Below are positions 20,470 to 29,999 of a stretch of DNA of 64,000 nucleotides, one piece after another. A model generated the notes under the pieces. It did no database searches. It was not told where the DNA came from and saw nothing but the letters and a program-made list of their open reading frames with translations. The stretch covers positions 7,395,720 to 7,459,719 of the forward strand of contig CM068828.1 of NCBI GenBank assembly GCA_028554795.2. The letters are read 5' to 3'. Positions within the stretch are counted from its first letter, which is position 1, and every line of letters starts with the position of its first letter. Origin of the DNA: Sinohyriopsis cumingii. Its lineage: Eukaryota; Mollusca; Bivalvia; Unionida; Unionidae. Position numbers and translations under genes: made by a program.

Positions 20470-21123
20470 CTTTTTAAGGCGTTACAAGCGCCCCAACTAA
20501 TTCCAGTCGTTCCGCGTCAGGAAAGGAACAATATTATTCTTGTTAACTTTTTATTGCCGAATTTGAAAGCATAAGTGGCGCAGATTGATAACTTAAAACG
20601 AGACCGAGTCTGATGATATGTGCGTGCTATTGCTTTGTTTATTATCGTCTCTGCTGAGAATGTTAGTGCTTGGTTAACCTGTAATTCGTTTCCGGTTTCA
20701 GACAGGTAACTATGTATTATTTTCTTCTCGGTTGTGGTTGTTGTTGTTATTGCTTTGCAGCTTATCGTGTTGCAAGTCTGAACGTTTTAATCGGTCCGCA
20801 GATCAGTCAAAAAGTTTAGATTTTGTTTAATCCAGCCATCTTTCCGGATAATATTTGTTAACAGTATGTCGGCTGGCTACGAAGGCGGTAGCAGTGGTAA
20901 TATTAGCACTACACCATGCCCTAAAAGCAAGACGGAACTTCATTGTAGACCGGGTATCTGTGGTGATGACCGAATTTGTGTGACTCTCACTGCTGTCATT
21001 TAACTAGGACAGAAGCCGATTTATAACGACCAGCCTTGGTAAACGTGTTGGGTCCTTAGTAAGATTGGCAGCGTGGTATCTCATGACCTTAAATGGACTG
21101 TTGTATTGGTGGGCCACATAAAG
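20470..21123 (+). other. Weak candidate non-coding or first exon
   Basis: This stretch is less AT-rich than its surroundings. It contains a 45-codon ORF starting at ATG 20876 (Met-Ser-Ala-Gly-Tyr ...) just after a TTTGTTAACAG acceptor-like string, and ends at an AAAG/GTAAGT donor-like site at about 21123. The encoded peptide matches nothing I know. It could be a 5' exon of an unseen gene or pure chance. Confidence 0.15.
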
Positions 21124-21238
21124 GTAAGTCAAGCATTCAGACACCACTTAGGCCATAGTTAATTGACCACGTGCCTTATTTTCGTCATAGTAGTGGGGGC
21201 CTGGAATTAGAGGGGATGGGGAATCGTGAGGAAAAAAA

Positions 21239-21360
21239 TATATATTGCTTGCTAAAAAAGTTATTCTTTTTTAAATCACCCAATTTGGGATTATATATGA
21301 GGAATATATATTGCTTGCTAAAAAAGTTATTCTTTTTTAAATCACCCAGTTTGGGATTAT
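21239..21360. repeat. 66-bp tandem duplication
   Basis: Two nearly identical copies of a unit containing TATATTGCTTGCTAAAAAAG and AAATCACCCA(A/G)TTTGGGATTAT. An inverted fragment of the same unit (AATTGGGTGATTTAAAAAAG) recurs at about 21697-21716. The ORFs on both strands across it are repeat artefacts. Confidence 0.92.
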
Positions 21361-22130
21361 GTCCTAATTTTATTGAATTTGTAAATAAATCAATAATAAA
21401 ATGATTAAAAATGCAAAACGTAATCTCGTATGATAATGCAAAAAAAAAGTATGTGTGCTTCTGGTGTTCCAACCTATCGTATTTTAATGACATTTACCCT
21501 ATAACATTTTATCTCATTTCAAAAAAAAAAAAAGTCAGTACAGACCATGTCCCCATTTTTCACCTAACTGAACTTTAAATTGGAAACTGCCTTGAACACA
21601 AGCTGGATAACAGCATTTTAATAACTTTGTACAAGCGTCTCTACACACATGTTGTTCTGGTAATGGTGTGAACAAAATACATTAGAGATGCTTGTACAAA
21701 TTGGGTGATTTAAAAAAGAATAATTATTTTTATAAGGTCTGTAAGAAGAAACATTTGAATTGACCCATGTAGATCCTGAAATGTAATGTCTACTTGCTAT
21801 TTACCTGCTATGGCAAATTACTTTAACTAAAATTGCTGATATTTAGATAAGTAAATCTCCTGAAAATTTATTATTATCTACCTGCAAGATGTAAGGATTT
21901 ACTGTTAAATCTGGCCTAAACTTTTTAATCAGAAAACACTATTTTCCGTGCAGATTTTATAAAGATATTTGGAAATAACAGCAGAATGTTCTGATTCCAG
22001 ACACACTACCTTTTAAGGAAAAAGTAGTAAAAACTTTCTCACAAACTGTCTGAACACAAAGAACATCCAGACATGACCCTCAATAACCTGACCAGGTCGC
22101 AACACACGTACTGACAAGTACTTACAAGGT

Positions 22131-22387
22131 GGGGTCCAGAGTGGCCGAGTTGTCTAAAGCACTCTCCATTATGGATCACTGCCATCTCACCTCTGTCTGC
22201 GTGGGTTCGAGTCTCAGATTCAGCCAATGTGGGTATGTGAGAAAGCTTGCCAGTAGCTTCTTGTGGGTCGGTGGTTCTTTCTGGGGTTTTCCCGGGTTCT
22301 TCCTCCACCATTAATACTGGCCGCCATGTATAGCCTATCGAGTGCTGAAAAATGGCGTTAAACCCTACAACAACAACAACAACAACA
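22131..22387 (+). mobile_element. SINE-B, full length
   Basis: A tRNA-like head (GTGGCCGAGTTGTCTAAAGC A box; GGGTTCGAGTC B box) is followed by a body with GAGAAAGCTTGCCAGTAGCT, GGGTCGGTGGTTCTTTC and TAATACTGGCCGCCATGTAT, and an (ACA)n tail. It is flanked by an 11-base duplication ACTTACAAGGT at 22120-22130 and 22388-22398. The long variable-arm-type head resembles a Leu- or Ser-type tRNA. Confidence 0.95.
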
Positions 22388-22399
22388 ACTTACAAGGTA

Positions 22400-23070
22400 T
22401 ATAACCACCTAAGGTACTTGGCACCTTGCAGGGAAAATTATAGCATTCGCTGCATAACGGCCACATGGAACATTCTGAATCTGTATTGACAGGCATAACT
22501 TTCTACTGATATCAATGAAGCTACACCTTAATTAACAATTGTGATTGAAAACTTGATTACTAAGATTGTACATCTACATTGAATGCAGGTCTAAAAGGTT
22601 ACAATTTGAGATCTCAGTAAAGTTTAGTATTGCTATAGTATATACCGTATGTGATCACTAAGTGGAATGACTACCAAAGCAAGGCAGTAATGATGAAAGG
22701 AGAAACATCATTGATTTGTGAAATAAAATAGTGAATTTCAGTTCAAGTTTAAAGAATTATCAGCATATATATTAACATGAAATATAATAGGAATCGTATC
22801 CACCATCGCTTGGCACAGAATAGCAGATGTCGGCCGATTTTGATGCATTCACACCATGCTTTAACACTGAACTTTGTGTGATTATCAAAGTTCATTCAGT
22901 GAAATTTTACATGGCTAAATTGCCTGTCCATTACAGTGCTTTTGTTTAATAAATTATATAGTCTATGTAGTTTGATTAAGATCGTATAGTTTCAATTAAT
23001 AATCTTATAAGCAGTCCAGACTGTAGCTGTCCATGCATATGTGTATATATAGGGTTCAATGTTACATAAC

Positions 23071-23105
<35 letters not shown>

Positions 23106-23430
23106 TAATGTCTTCATTTAAAAATGGTAACTCAGTTAGTAGTTAAATACAACTAATCTACCTTGAGGCACTCAAAAAAAGTATCTTCATGCAAGTGTCT
23201 CTCATGAAAATGACTATTTACAAGTAAGTACACACTATAATACATTATGAAAGTAGGAGAATTAAACTGCAAATGTTAATGTTTGTTTCTTCTCCAATAA
23301 ACGTTTTGATAATGACTTTCAACATCTTCATGTGTACATAGTAGTTAATAAATGATGATAACTTCTGATTAGCTATACCTTGTTGTTCATCTGTCGAGTC
23401 AGTGAGGACAACTCTAGTCATCTGATGGTT
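22400..23430. other. AT-rich intergenic stretch, no gene seen
   Basis: No coding similarity recognised. It contains an (AAT)n microsatellite at 23069-23112. Confidence 0.5.
23069..23112. repeat. (AAT)n microsatellite
   Basis: About 14 AAT units. Confidence 0.95.
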
Positions 23431-23439
23431 GGAGGGGAA

Positions 23440-23600
23440 GGTTCTGTTCCGTGTGTGCGTAGGTGGTTGATGAGGTCAATCCTTGCACGGAATATTTGTT
23501 TGCATAAGGGACAACTTTGAGTCTTTGTTCATGCAGGAATGCCAAGTGACTCGATCGCTTGCTTGCAGGAATCAGGGTTTATGTTTTCAATGCAACTTTC
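23440..23600 (-). pseudogene. C2H2 zinc-finger fragment, probably LINE C-terminus
   Basis: The minus strand at about 23454-23516 encodes a single C-x2-C-x12-H-x3-H finger (Cys-Pro-Leu-Cys ... His-Leu-Arg-Thr-His) with Arg-Ala-Arg-Ile-Asp-Leu-Ile-Asn before the first His. Such a lone finger closes the polymerase ORF of some invertebrate LINEs. A stop lies just upstream and no further fingers follow, which argues against a host zinc-finger gene. The assignment is inference. Confidence 0.45.
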
Positions 23601-24232
23601 ATATTTTTAGCTATACCTATACCCACCATGTCAGCTAATTCTGCGTGTTGGCTAATTCTGCGCAACGATACATCATTTCTGTAAACATTGGATCATGTGT
23701 TCTTTTTGGACAAAAGTCCCTTTTGTATCAAGAAAGAACGATCATACTTTAGTAAAGAAAAGTGATATTCATAAAATGTACAAAAAATATCCAACATTTC
23801 GACTCAAAATGCATATGAAAATGTGATTTCCAAATGCCAACATGAAGACCTACTCCATTATCTTCTTGAACCTGTAACCCAGAAAATGCTATTTACTATG
23901 TATCTTTTAGAATTATACAAATAAATACATTATATAAAAGATTAAAATGTATACCTTAAAAAAATTCAGCATATTAATCCAAGTTTCCAATTTTGTCCCA
24001 CACGTACAAAATCGTCTGCTACCCAAAGTGTCAACTTGCCGCTAGAACGTGATTCTCAAGAAATTCCCCGGTATATAGTCTGTTTCTAAATTCTTTAGTA
24101 GTTTTTCCCAATAAACAAGATGTTGTAAACACATTACATCCAATTCATTGTTGTTTCTCTTCCACATACTGGTAATAGCTTATTTTTTTTATAAAATGTT
24201 GAACTTCACTAATGAGGCAGCTGCTTGTTTTT

Positions 24233-24331
24233 ATAAGTCTTTGGTATGGCCCCACCAGGGTTTGAACCCGTGACCTCCTGCATCTGAGGCAGATGCTCTA
24301 ACCACTAGGCCATGGTCATGGTGGCAAAATA
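24233..24331 (-). mobile_element. SINE-A head fragment
   Basis: The reverse complement shows ATGGCCTAGTGGTTAGAGCA (A box) and GGGTTCAAACCC (B box), followed by CCATACCAAAGACTTATAA, the start of the SINE-A body, after which similarity stops. A tRNA gene is unlikely because the fold does not close at the ends and the SINE body follows. Confidence 0.85.
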
Positions 24332-24399
24332 ATGGCAAGCAAGAGTAAAAATCCATAAAGTACAAAGTGAAACTTTTGTTTAAGGCAAAATAAAATGTG

Positions 24400-24665
24400 T
24401 TTATGGTTGGCCGACCATCCTTTTTTATTGCCGACACTAGCACCTTTTTCCCCCCTCAGCTTAAAATAAAAATTAAAAAAAAATGCCCAGAATCAATTTA
24501 TGCATCTAATTTAGTTGGTTTAGTCTTAGTACTTAAAGTTCGAAGTTAATTATTATTAATTATTTATTATTATGTTATATAAATTGAAAAAACAACACAA
24601 GTTCCCAAATTGATTTATGCATCTAACTCAGCTGGTTTAGCCCAGTACTTGAAGTGCTCAATACA

Positions 24666-24666
<1 letters not shown>
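24400..24666 (+). repeat. Dispersed repeat with CCCAGTACTTGA block
   Basis: Shared with 28985-29160: GACCATCC/ GCCATCC start, poly-T and CTTTTTCCCCCC, AAAATAAAAA, then ATTTATGCATCTAA(T/C) ... GCTGGTTTAGCCCAGTACTTGA. The last part is itself duplicated here (24490-24535 and 24612-24655). Inverted relatives occur near 41680-41720 and 41838-41880. It tends to end in an (AT)n run. Confidence 0.65.

Positions 24667-24732
<66 letters not shown>
24667..24732. repeat. (AT)n microsatellite
   Basis: AT run with one AATAT interruption, at the end of the dispersed repeat. Confidence 0.96.
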
Positions 24733-24864
24733 CTAAAAGGAATACAAAATCATACGTTGAATAACAATTCTTTCAAGTGCACTGGATCCAGCAAGGGATC
24801 ACATGTGTCAGGGATTGATTGAAATAAATGCATTAAACTGAAACAAACAGTGCGAAACTAGTAT

Positions 24865-24915
24865 CCAGCTTGCCTAGTGCTTTCGACTCTTTAACGAGTC
24901 TTTTTCAAAGGCAAA
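24865..24915 (-). other. Possible decayed hammerhead-ribozyme-like motif of the Penelope-like element
   Basis: On the minus strand the sequence reads TTTGAAAA, then GACTC-GTTAAA-GAGTC as a perfect 5-bp stem, then GAAA. This resembles a hammerhead core (CUGANGA, stem II, GAAA), which Penelope-like elements are known to carry in their terminal repeats. The first core strand has lost essential bases, so no activity is expected. It lies about 340 bases past the end of the GIY-YIG ORF in the right orientation. Confidence 0.4.
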
Positions 24916-25252
24916 TACAAAACATAGACAAGACAAACAAATAAAACAGAAAAATGGTTATGTTTGCGAAACATTTTATGGCTGTTTCTACAGGAATTCT
25001 ACCTTCTAACTTTATTATGCTTCAACTAGTTTATTTCAGCTTGTTGCTGATACTGAAAAATATTTGTATTGACCTAGAAATTGATGAGCCATAACAACAT
25101 CTGTTATTTTATGTAAATTTATGTAAGTGCAAATTATATCCCGGATATTTCATTGTTATAGTAGTCATAGGCTATTAAGCAAATTTAGAGAATTATTTAA
25201 AAGTAAATATGTCGGCTGCAAAAGATAAATTGTTGTGTATGGTTGTCTTTTT

Positions 25253-26068
25253 CTAGTCTTCTTGATTTAAACCGCTTGGTTTTAATCTTCTTCGGCAACG
25301 TATCCAGTAAGGTTCCTTTTCTTTCCTTATTTGGGAACTCCAGTTGGGGTTGTGAGCAATTGCAATAAGTGTTATATCACTGAAAGTGTGGCCAGGGGAG
25401 GAGAAGTGTTCTGCCACCGGGCTTCTGTACACCTTCTTTGTCATCTAATTAGATCTATGAAGGTTGAACCTTTTGTGTAGCTTTTCAGTTTCTCCAACAT
25501 ACTGAAGGCTACGGATCTTACATGTGATGAGATAAATGACATTCTCTGTTTTGTACGTTTTGTTTGGATCATGTATGTTTAATTTTTCTCTAGTCACTGT
25601 GCTAGAAAATGTCCTGGTCTCTATCATATGTTGACTGGTTTTGCACCTTTTATCGCCACAGGGGCCAGATTGACTAGGGTGGTCTTTGTTAGTGATTGGC
25701 ATTAGCTTCGCTCTGACTAAGATGTCCTTGAGGTTTTTTGGTCTCTGGTAGGTGACTACAGGTTTGTTAGGGAGGACTAACTTTAGTGCATCCGACGATT
25801 CCACAATGGGCCAGTGTTTCCCGATGATTTTACCTACTTTGGGGTTGTCTGGATGGTAGGTCAGGATAAATGGTATACTATCAGCCTTTTCCTTCTTTCT
25901 ATATTTTGGTAGGTCATCACGGTTTGTTTGTTTAGCCCTTTGGGTTGCCTCCGTAATCAGATCTTTGTCGTAGCCTTCGTAAATTAAATGTGTAGATAGC
26001 TCTTCAGACCTCTTTAGGAATGTTTCATCATCAGAGCAAATTCTGTGTATTCTCAGTTTAATATACAT
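25253..26068 (-). pseudogene. Penelope-like element: RT C-terminus, linker and GIY-YIG endonuclease
   Basis: One minus-strand frame runs 207 codons, meets a single stop at 25445-25447, and continues for 63 more. The first 100 or so residues (Arg-Ile-x-Arg-Ile-Cys-Ser, then Ile-Pro-Phe-Ile-Leu-Thr-Tyr-His-Pro) are the end of a Penelope-type reverse transcriptase. A Cys-rich linker follows (Cys-Gly-Asp-Lys-Arg-Cys-Lys-Thr-Ser, where the last residue is normally Cys). Then comes the endonuclease with Val-Ile-Tyr-Leu-Ile-Thr-Cys and Tyr-Val-Gly-Glu-Thr, the GIY-YIG signature. The ending Trp-Ile-Arg and Gly-Leu-Asn match the usual C-terminus. The copy is 5'-truncated near 26072. The endonuclease nicks target DNA to prime reverse transcription. 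It was nearly intact until recently, judging by one stop and no frameshift. Confidence 0.88.
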
Positions 26069-26299
26069 ATTGTTTAAAAAACAAAAACAAAAATACTCTC
26101 TTCAGACCTTTTTAGAATGTATATATCATTAAGATATACATGGTGCTTAAACCCCCCCCCAAAAAAAAAAATACCCCCCCACCAACCCTAGTTTTAAAGC
26201 CAGTGCAGTAGAACACATTTATAAAAAAAAAACTCTACTCTTTTAAAAAGTCCAGTAGGATGTAAACAGGGGCATCATGATGTGATGCATCTTAGGGCA

Positions 26300-26500
26300 A
26301 ATAGCTTTCCACCATTTGGTGTCCAAAGACTTCTCCCCTCTGCCCACATAGGTCTGAGCCATTTGCATGACCAATGTGAGTACATGAGAAGGCTTGCCTA
26401 TAGCTTCCTGTAGGCTTGTGGTTCTTCCCAGGCTGCAACAATATATGGCCTATCATGGCCACCATATATGGCCTATTATGTACTGCAAATGGTATTAAAA
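26300..26500 (+). repeat. SINE-B fragment, diverged
   Basis: Matches the SINE-B body in order: TGAGAAGGCTTGCC, TAGCTTCCTGTAGG, GTGGTTCTTCCCAGG, GGCCTAT. A segment (ATATATGGCCTAT) is duplicated. The head and tail are degenerate. Confidence 0.65.
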
Positions 26501-26605
26501 TACAAATCTCCATAACAAAATCACAAATCTCCATAACTTGGGATGCCCGTGTGTTGCTTAGGCAGTCCACGTAGATTGATACTTAAAAGTATAAGAACAT
26601 TGTTA

Positions 26606-26730
26606 CTTGTCTGCGGTATGATGCCTCATTGCTAGACATCACTATAAACTGCCACACTGCAGACATTGTAGCGATATGACTGAAAATTTGTTAAAGCTAC
26701 GTTAAGAAATCCAAATCATGCACACATACA
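26606..26730 (+). repeat. SINE-A 3' fragment
   Basis: Matches the last third of SINE-A: GATGCC...GCTAGACATCACTATAAACTG, CACTGCAGACATTGTAGCGA, TTAAAGCTACGTTAA, and a CA-rich tail. Confidence 0.85.
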
Positions 26731-26759
26731 GAGACACACACATCATCACTATTAGTTGT

Positions 26760-27960
26760 GTTGCACACATCATGAAAGTGGTGTGGTTTTTTTCTATCTT
26801 TAAGGTCAAGGTCATTGCCTAGTATTTTCAGTTTCTGTTCTGCTGTATAACTTTGAAACAGTCCTCTTATTTAATGCTTATATTCTTACAAGTGTGGGCT
26901 TATTGTGGAAAATAAAATCTGACATCATTGTTCACTCTCCTTATTTTATGGAAATGCAGCAAAGTATACATTGTTACGACTCTGTGGTCTTAAACTAAGT
27001 TACAGAGAAGTGTGAAAACCAACAAGTTTTGTAAAATTCAATAAATAATTTTTTCCCTGTCCTAAAAAAGTGAAAATTTAAAAAGAACATACAGTATTGT
27101 GAATTAATCCCAAGTAGTCCTAAAAGTTCTTTCCAAGTCCAAACATAAGTTCCAATTGAATTCCACTGGTATTCCAAGTAAATTCCTATATTGAATGTGT
27201 TGATGTGCCTGTAGTCTTGAATGTGCTGATATGCCAATTGCCTGGAGTGTGGTGATGTGCTAACAGTCTTTTGATGTATTATAGTGTTATATACCAAATT
27301 CTTCTTTGCCTGAATATTATTGAGCACTTTGTAATTCCAGTGAATAATAATTCGAATACATAAATCCAACCAGAGAAAAAACTGAACACAGCAATAAAAC
27401 CGATTCTGCTTCAAATGTTAAGGCAAGACTGAGTAATATTCCAAGTAAACAACAATATTTAAAAAGTTAAGACACAATAATAGAGCAAGGATGCAGATCA
27501 GTCTGTTCTATAAAATATTCCAAGTTATCAACAAGTTTAAGAATTTCTAAGTGGAAAACTGACACCCATGACTCAGATTCAAATAAAAATGTTGACCTCC
27601 ATTGATATTTAATCCATAGTGATAGAGATATATTAGCTATATGTTATGTTGTTTTCAAAATAAATGTCACTGGTCATACACACCATTAACTTGACTTCGG
27701 ACAAGATAAAGTACAAAATACATGTACATGGCATATAACCTGTAAGAAAAGCAAAAAAAAAACTAATGAAATTTACATAACATGCGTAATTCTAAAACAT
27801 AAAGAAAACTTGATTTTATTATTTATCAATAAGGCTGCAATGTTTACTAAAATGATGCCGTTTAATTGAAATGATTAGAAGCTTGGCCTTTCCCCTGACT
27901 GTAATAAAAATATGCATGTAGTGCCTAGCTTATCTTGTGATTGTTTCATTGCTGTACACC
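26760..27960. other. AT-rich intergenic stretch, no gene seen
   Basis: The 139-codon minus-strand ORF at 26995-27414 is the longest here. It includes short imperfect duplications (TGTGTTGATGTGC/TGTGCTGATATGCC) and has no recognisable domain, so I do not call it a gene. Confidence 0.45.
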
Positions 27961-27962
27961 TT

Positions 27963-28216
27963 TTACCTTGTATTATGACAGGACTGTGTGTAAGATACCT
28001 GACAATTTACCTTGTATTATGACAGGACTGTGTGTAAGATACCTGACAATTTACCGTGTATTATGACAGGACTGTGTGTAAGATACCTGACAATTTACCT
28101 TGTATTATGACAGGACTGTGTGTAAGATACCTGACAATTTACCTTTTATTATGACATGACTGTGTGTAAGATACCTGACAATTTACCTTGTATTATGACA
28201 GATACCTGACAATTTA
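27963..28216. repeat. 44-bp minisatellite
   Basis: Five complete units plus a partial, each with TTACCTTGTATTATGACAGG and ACTGTGTGTAAGATACCTGA. Units differ by single bases, so the expansion is recent. Confidence 0.95.
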
Positions 28217-28454
28217 GGATCATCATGATATTGCTTCCTAATGCTTCATACATGGACAGGAAGACAGATTGGAGAAACAAGTGCATCCAAATATGCACTG
28301 GGCTTTTTGAGTTTTTTTTTGTTTTGTTTCCGTGGTGCTAATCAAAGGTTATGTTAACAAACCAGCTTTTTCAAAGGTAAATAATAGAGTTTAAAAAAAA
28401 CAGTATTTAAAAATGTATCAGTTTGATTTTACAAAGATTCAACAGTTATAATAA

Positions 28455-28675
28455 TAACAGTTAATGTTCAAGTTTTCAGTGGTTATAGGTGAAAAAACAA
28501 AATTAAAAAAAGGTGTTACTATGTTTTCTGACATTCACTGGTTTGAAGGGCTTCAGGACAGTTAACAATTAATAGTTAATGTTCCAGTTTTCAGTAGTTA
28601 CTGGTGAAAAAACTAAATTTTAAAAAAAAGTGTTACTATGTTTTCTGACATTCACTGGTTTGAAAGGCTTCAAAG
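28455..28675. repeat. Tandem duplication of about 117 bp
   Basis: Two copies of a block running from AGTTAATGTTC(A/C)AGTTTTCAGT through GTGTTACTATGTTTTCTGAC to CATTCACTGGTTTGAA. Confidence 0.9.
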
Positions 28676-28984
28676 ATAGCTTTCTCAGTATTGACATCAT
28701 GGTGCGAAGTCATATTTAAATGTAATGCATCTGGTTGTTTATAAACAGAGCTAAACGTTTTAATGCTAATTCTTACACATTTTAGGCCTAAAGTATGATA
28801 TACATGTACCTTGCTGCATATTTTCTGACATGAGGGTTCCATTTGACATTACTAGTAAATAGAATGCCTAAATAATTTCTTTTTAGCCCTTCCGTTCATC
28901 CTTTCTATTGTCTATCTATCCACGCAGATTTCTTATTGCCACTCCTTCTAAACTATTTGTGGATTCAAGAAAAATATGATTCTG

Positions 28985-29160
28985 GTCGACCAGCCATCCA
29001 TTTTTTTTATGCCAACCATATCACTTTTTTTCCCCCAAAATAAAAAAAACCAATTTAAATTTTATAGAAAAAAATTCCTGAAATTTATTTGTGCATCCAA
29101 TTGAGCTGGGTTTGCCCAGTACTTGACGTGCTTAGCACATAATATAGATAATGTTACAAA
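28985..29160 (+). repeat. Dispersed repeat with CCCAGTACTTGA block, second copy
   Basis: Aligned with 24400-24666: GACCAGCCATCCATTTTTTT, CACTTTTTTTCCCCC, then ATTTGTGCATCCAA and GAGCTGGGTTTGCCCAGTAC. The class is unknown. Confidence 0.65.
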
Positions 29161-29214
29161 AATAACCTACCTACTTAATTTTAATAACACTGCATAGGAC
29201 AGACTTTTTTTGGC

Positions 29215-29560
29215 CTTGGCATGAAGGTTTCATCCCATGCTCTAGTTGGTCCTAAATGAAAATGGTGCCACTCAGATACCCGGTATGGCGGAATTGGCAT
29301 TCATTTTGAAAATCTAGTTTTTGTTGCTTTTCCTGAACAGATGATCATAACCATCATGGGATTGTCAATTTCAGACTTTTTATGATGTCTAGTTGGTCCT
29401 AAATGAAAGTGGCAGTGATTCGTGTGTTCAGTATAGTGTGGTGGGAAGTCTTCTTCATAATATTGTTACCACCAGTTCTCCTCGATGGAAATTTATATCA
29501 ACTTTTTATGATGTTAGTTGGTCCGATATAACTTGGTACCATTCTGAATCTTGAAAATCA
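29215..29560 (+). repeat. Degenerate tandem units with TAGTTGGTCCTAAATGAAA
   Basis: The block TAGTTGGTCCTAAATGAAA recurs at 29244 and 29391 with relatives at 29514. A TTGAAAATC(A/T)(T/A)G block and an ACTTTTTATGATGT block follow each time. The same unit is seen at about 30570-30760, 34405-35060, 37600-37690 and 51050-51360, so this is a widespread repeat of about 130-150 bp. Confidence 0.7.
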
Positions 29561-29727
29561 TGTTATTGCTACTGCTCATGTACTGTATATACTGGTTTAT
29601 AAGTTGAGATCTTCATCCTATGTATATGCATGCAGGGATGTCATGTTATTGCTACCGCTCATGTACTGTATATACTGGTTTATAAGTTGAGATCTTGATC
29701 CTATGTATATGCATGCAGGGATGTCAT
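29558..29727. repeat. 83-bp tandem duplication
   Basis: Two almost identical copies containing GCTCATGTACTGTATATACT and GGTTTATAAGTTGAGATCTT. Confidence 0.93.
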
Positions 29728-29827
29728 GGGGGGGGGGGGCAGGGGGATTTGCCCCCCCCCCCCCAATTTGCATGTGCTGTAAAATTGCTGTAGCCTAAAT
29801 ATGAAAATTAACAAACCCGTCAAGGTT

Positions 29828-29972
29828 CCCCCCCCCATTGAAGTTTTGCTCCCCCCATTCAAGTTTTGCTCCCCCCACTGAAGTTTTGCTCCCCCCATTC
29901 AAGTTTTGCTCCCCCCATTCAAGTTTTGCCCCACAATCAAGTTTTGCTCCCCACAATCAAGTTTTTGCCACC
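29828..29972. repeat. 20-bp minisatellite
   Basis: About seven units of CCCCCCATT(C/G)AAGTTTTGCT, the later ones shortened to CCCCACAATCAAGTTTTGC. Short ORFs across it are repeat artefacts. Confidence 0.93.
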
Positions 29973-29999
29973 AACCCCTTGAAAAAAAAGTTGAAAAGA

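Noticed and set aside
23440-23600. Host zinc-finger gene exon
   Set aside because: Only one finger is present, with a stop just upstream and no linker to a second; a LINE C-terminal finger explains it better.
26995-27414. 139-codon minus-strand ORF
   Set aside because: AT-rich composition, internal short repeats and no recognisable motif; not enough to call a gene.
27963-28216. CRISPR-like regular repeats
   Set aside because: Units are contiguous direct repeats without unique spacers, in a eukaryotic setting; it is a minisatellite. The same applies to the arrays at 33881, 43890 and 52055.
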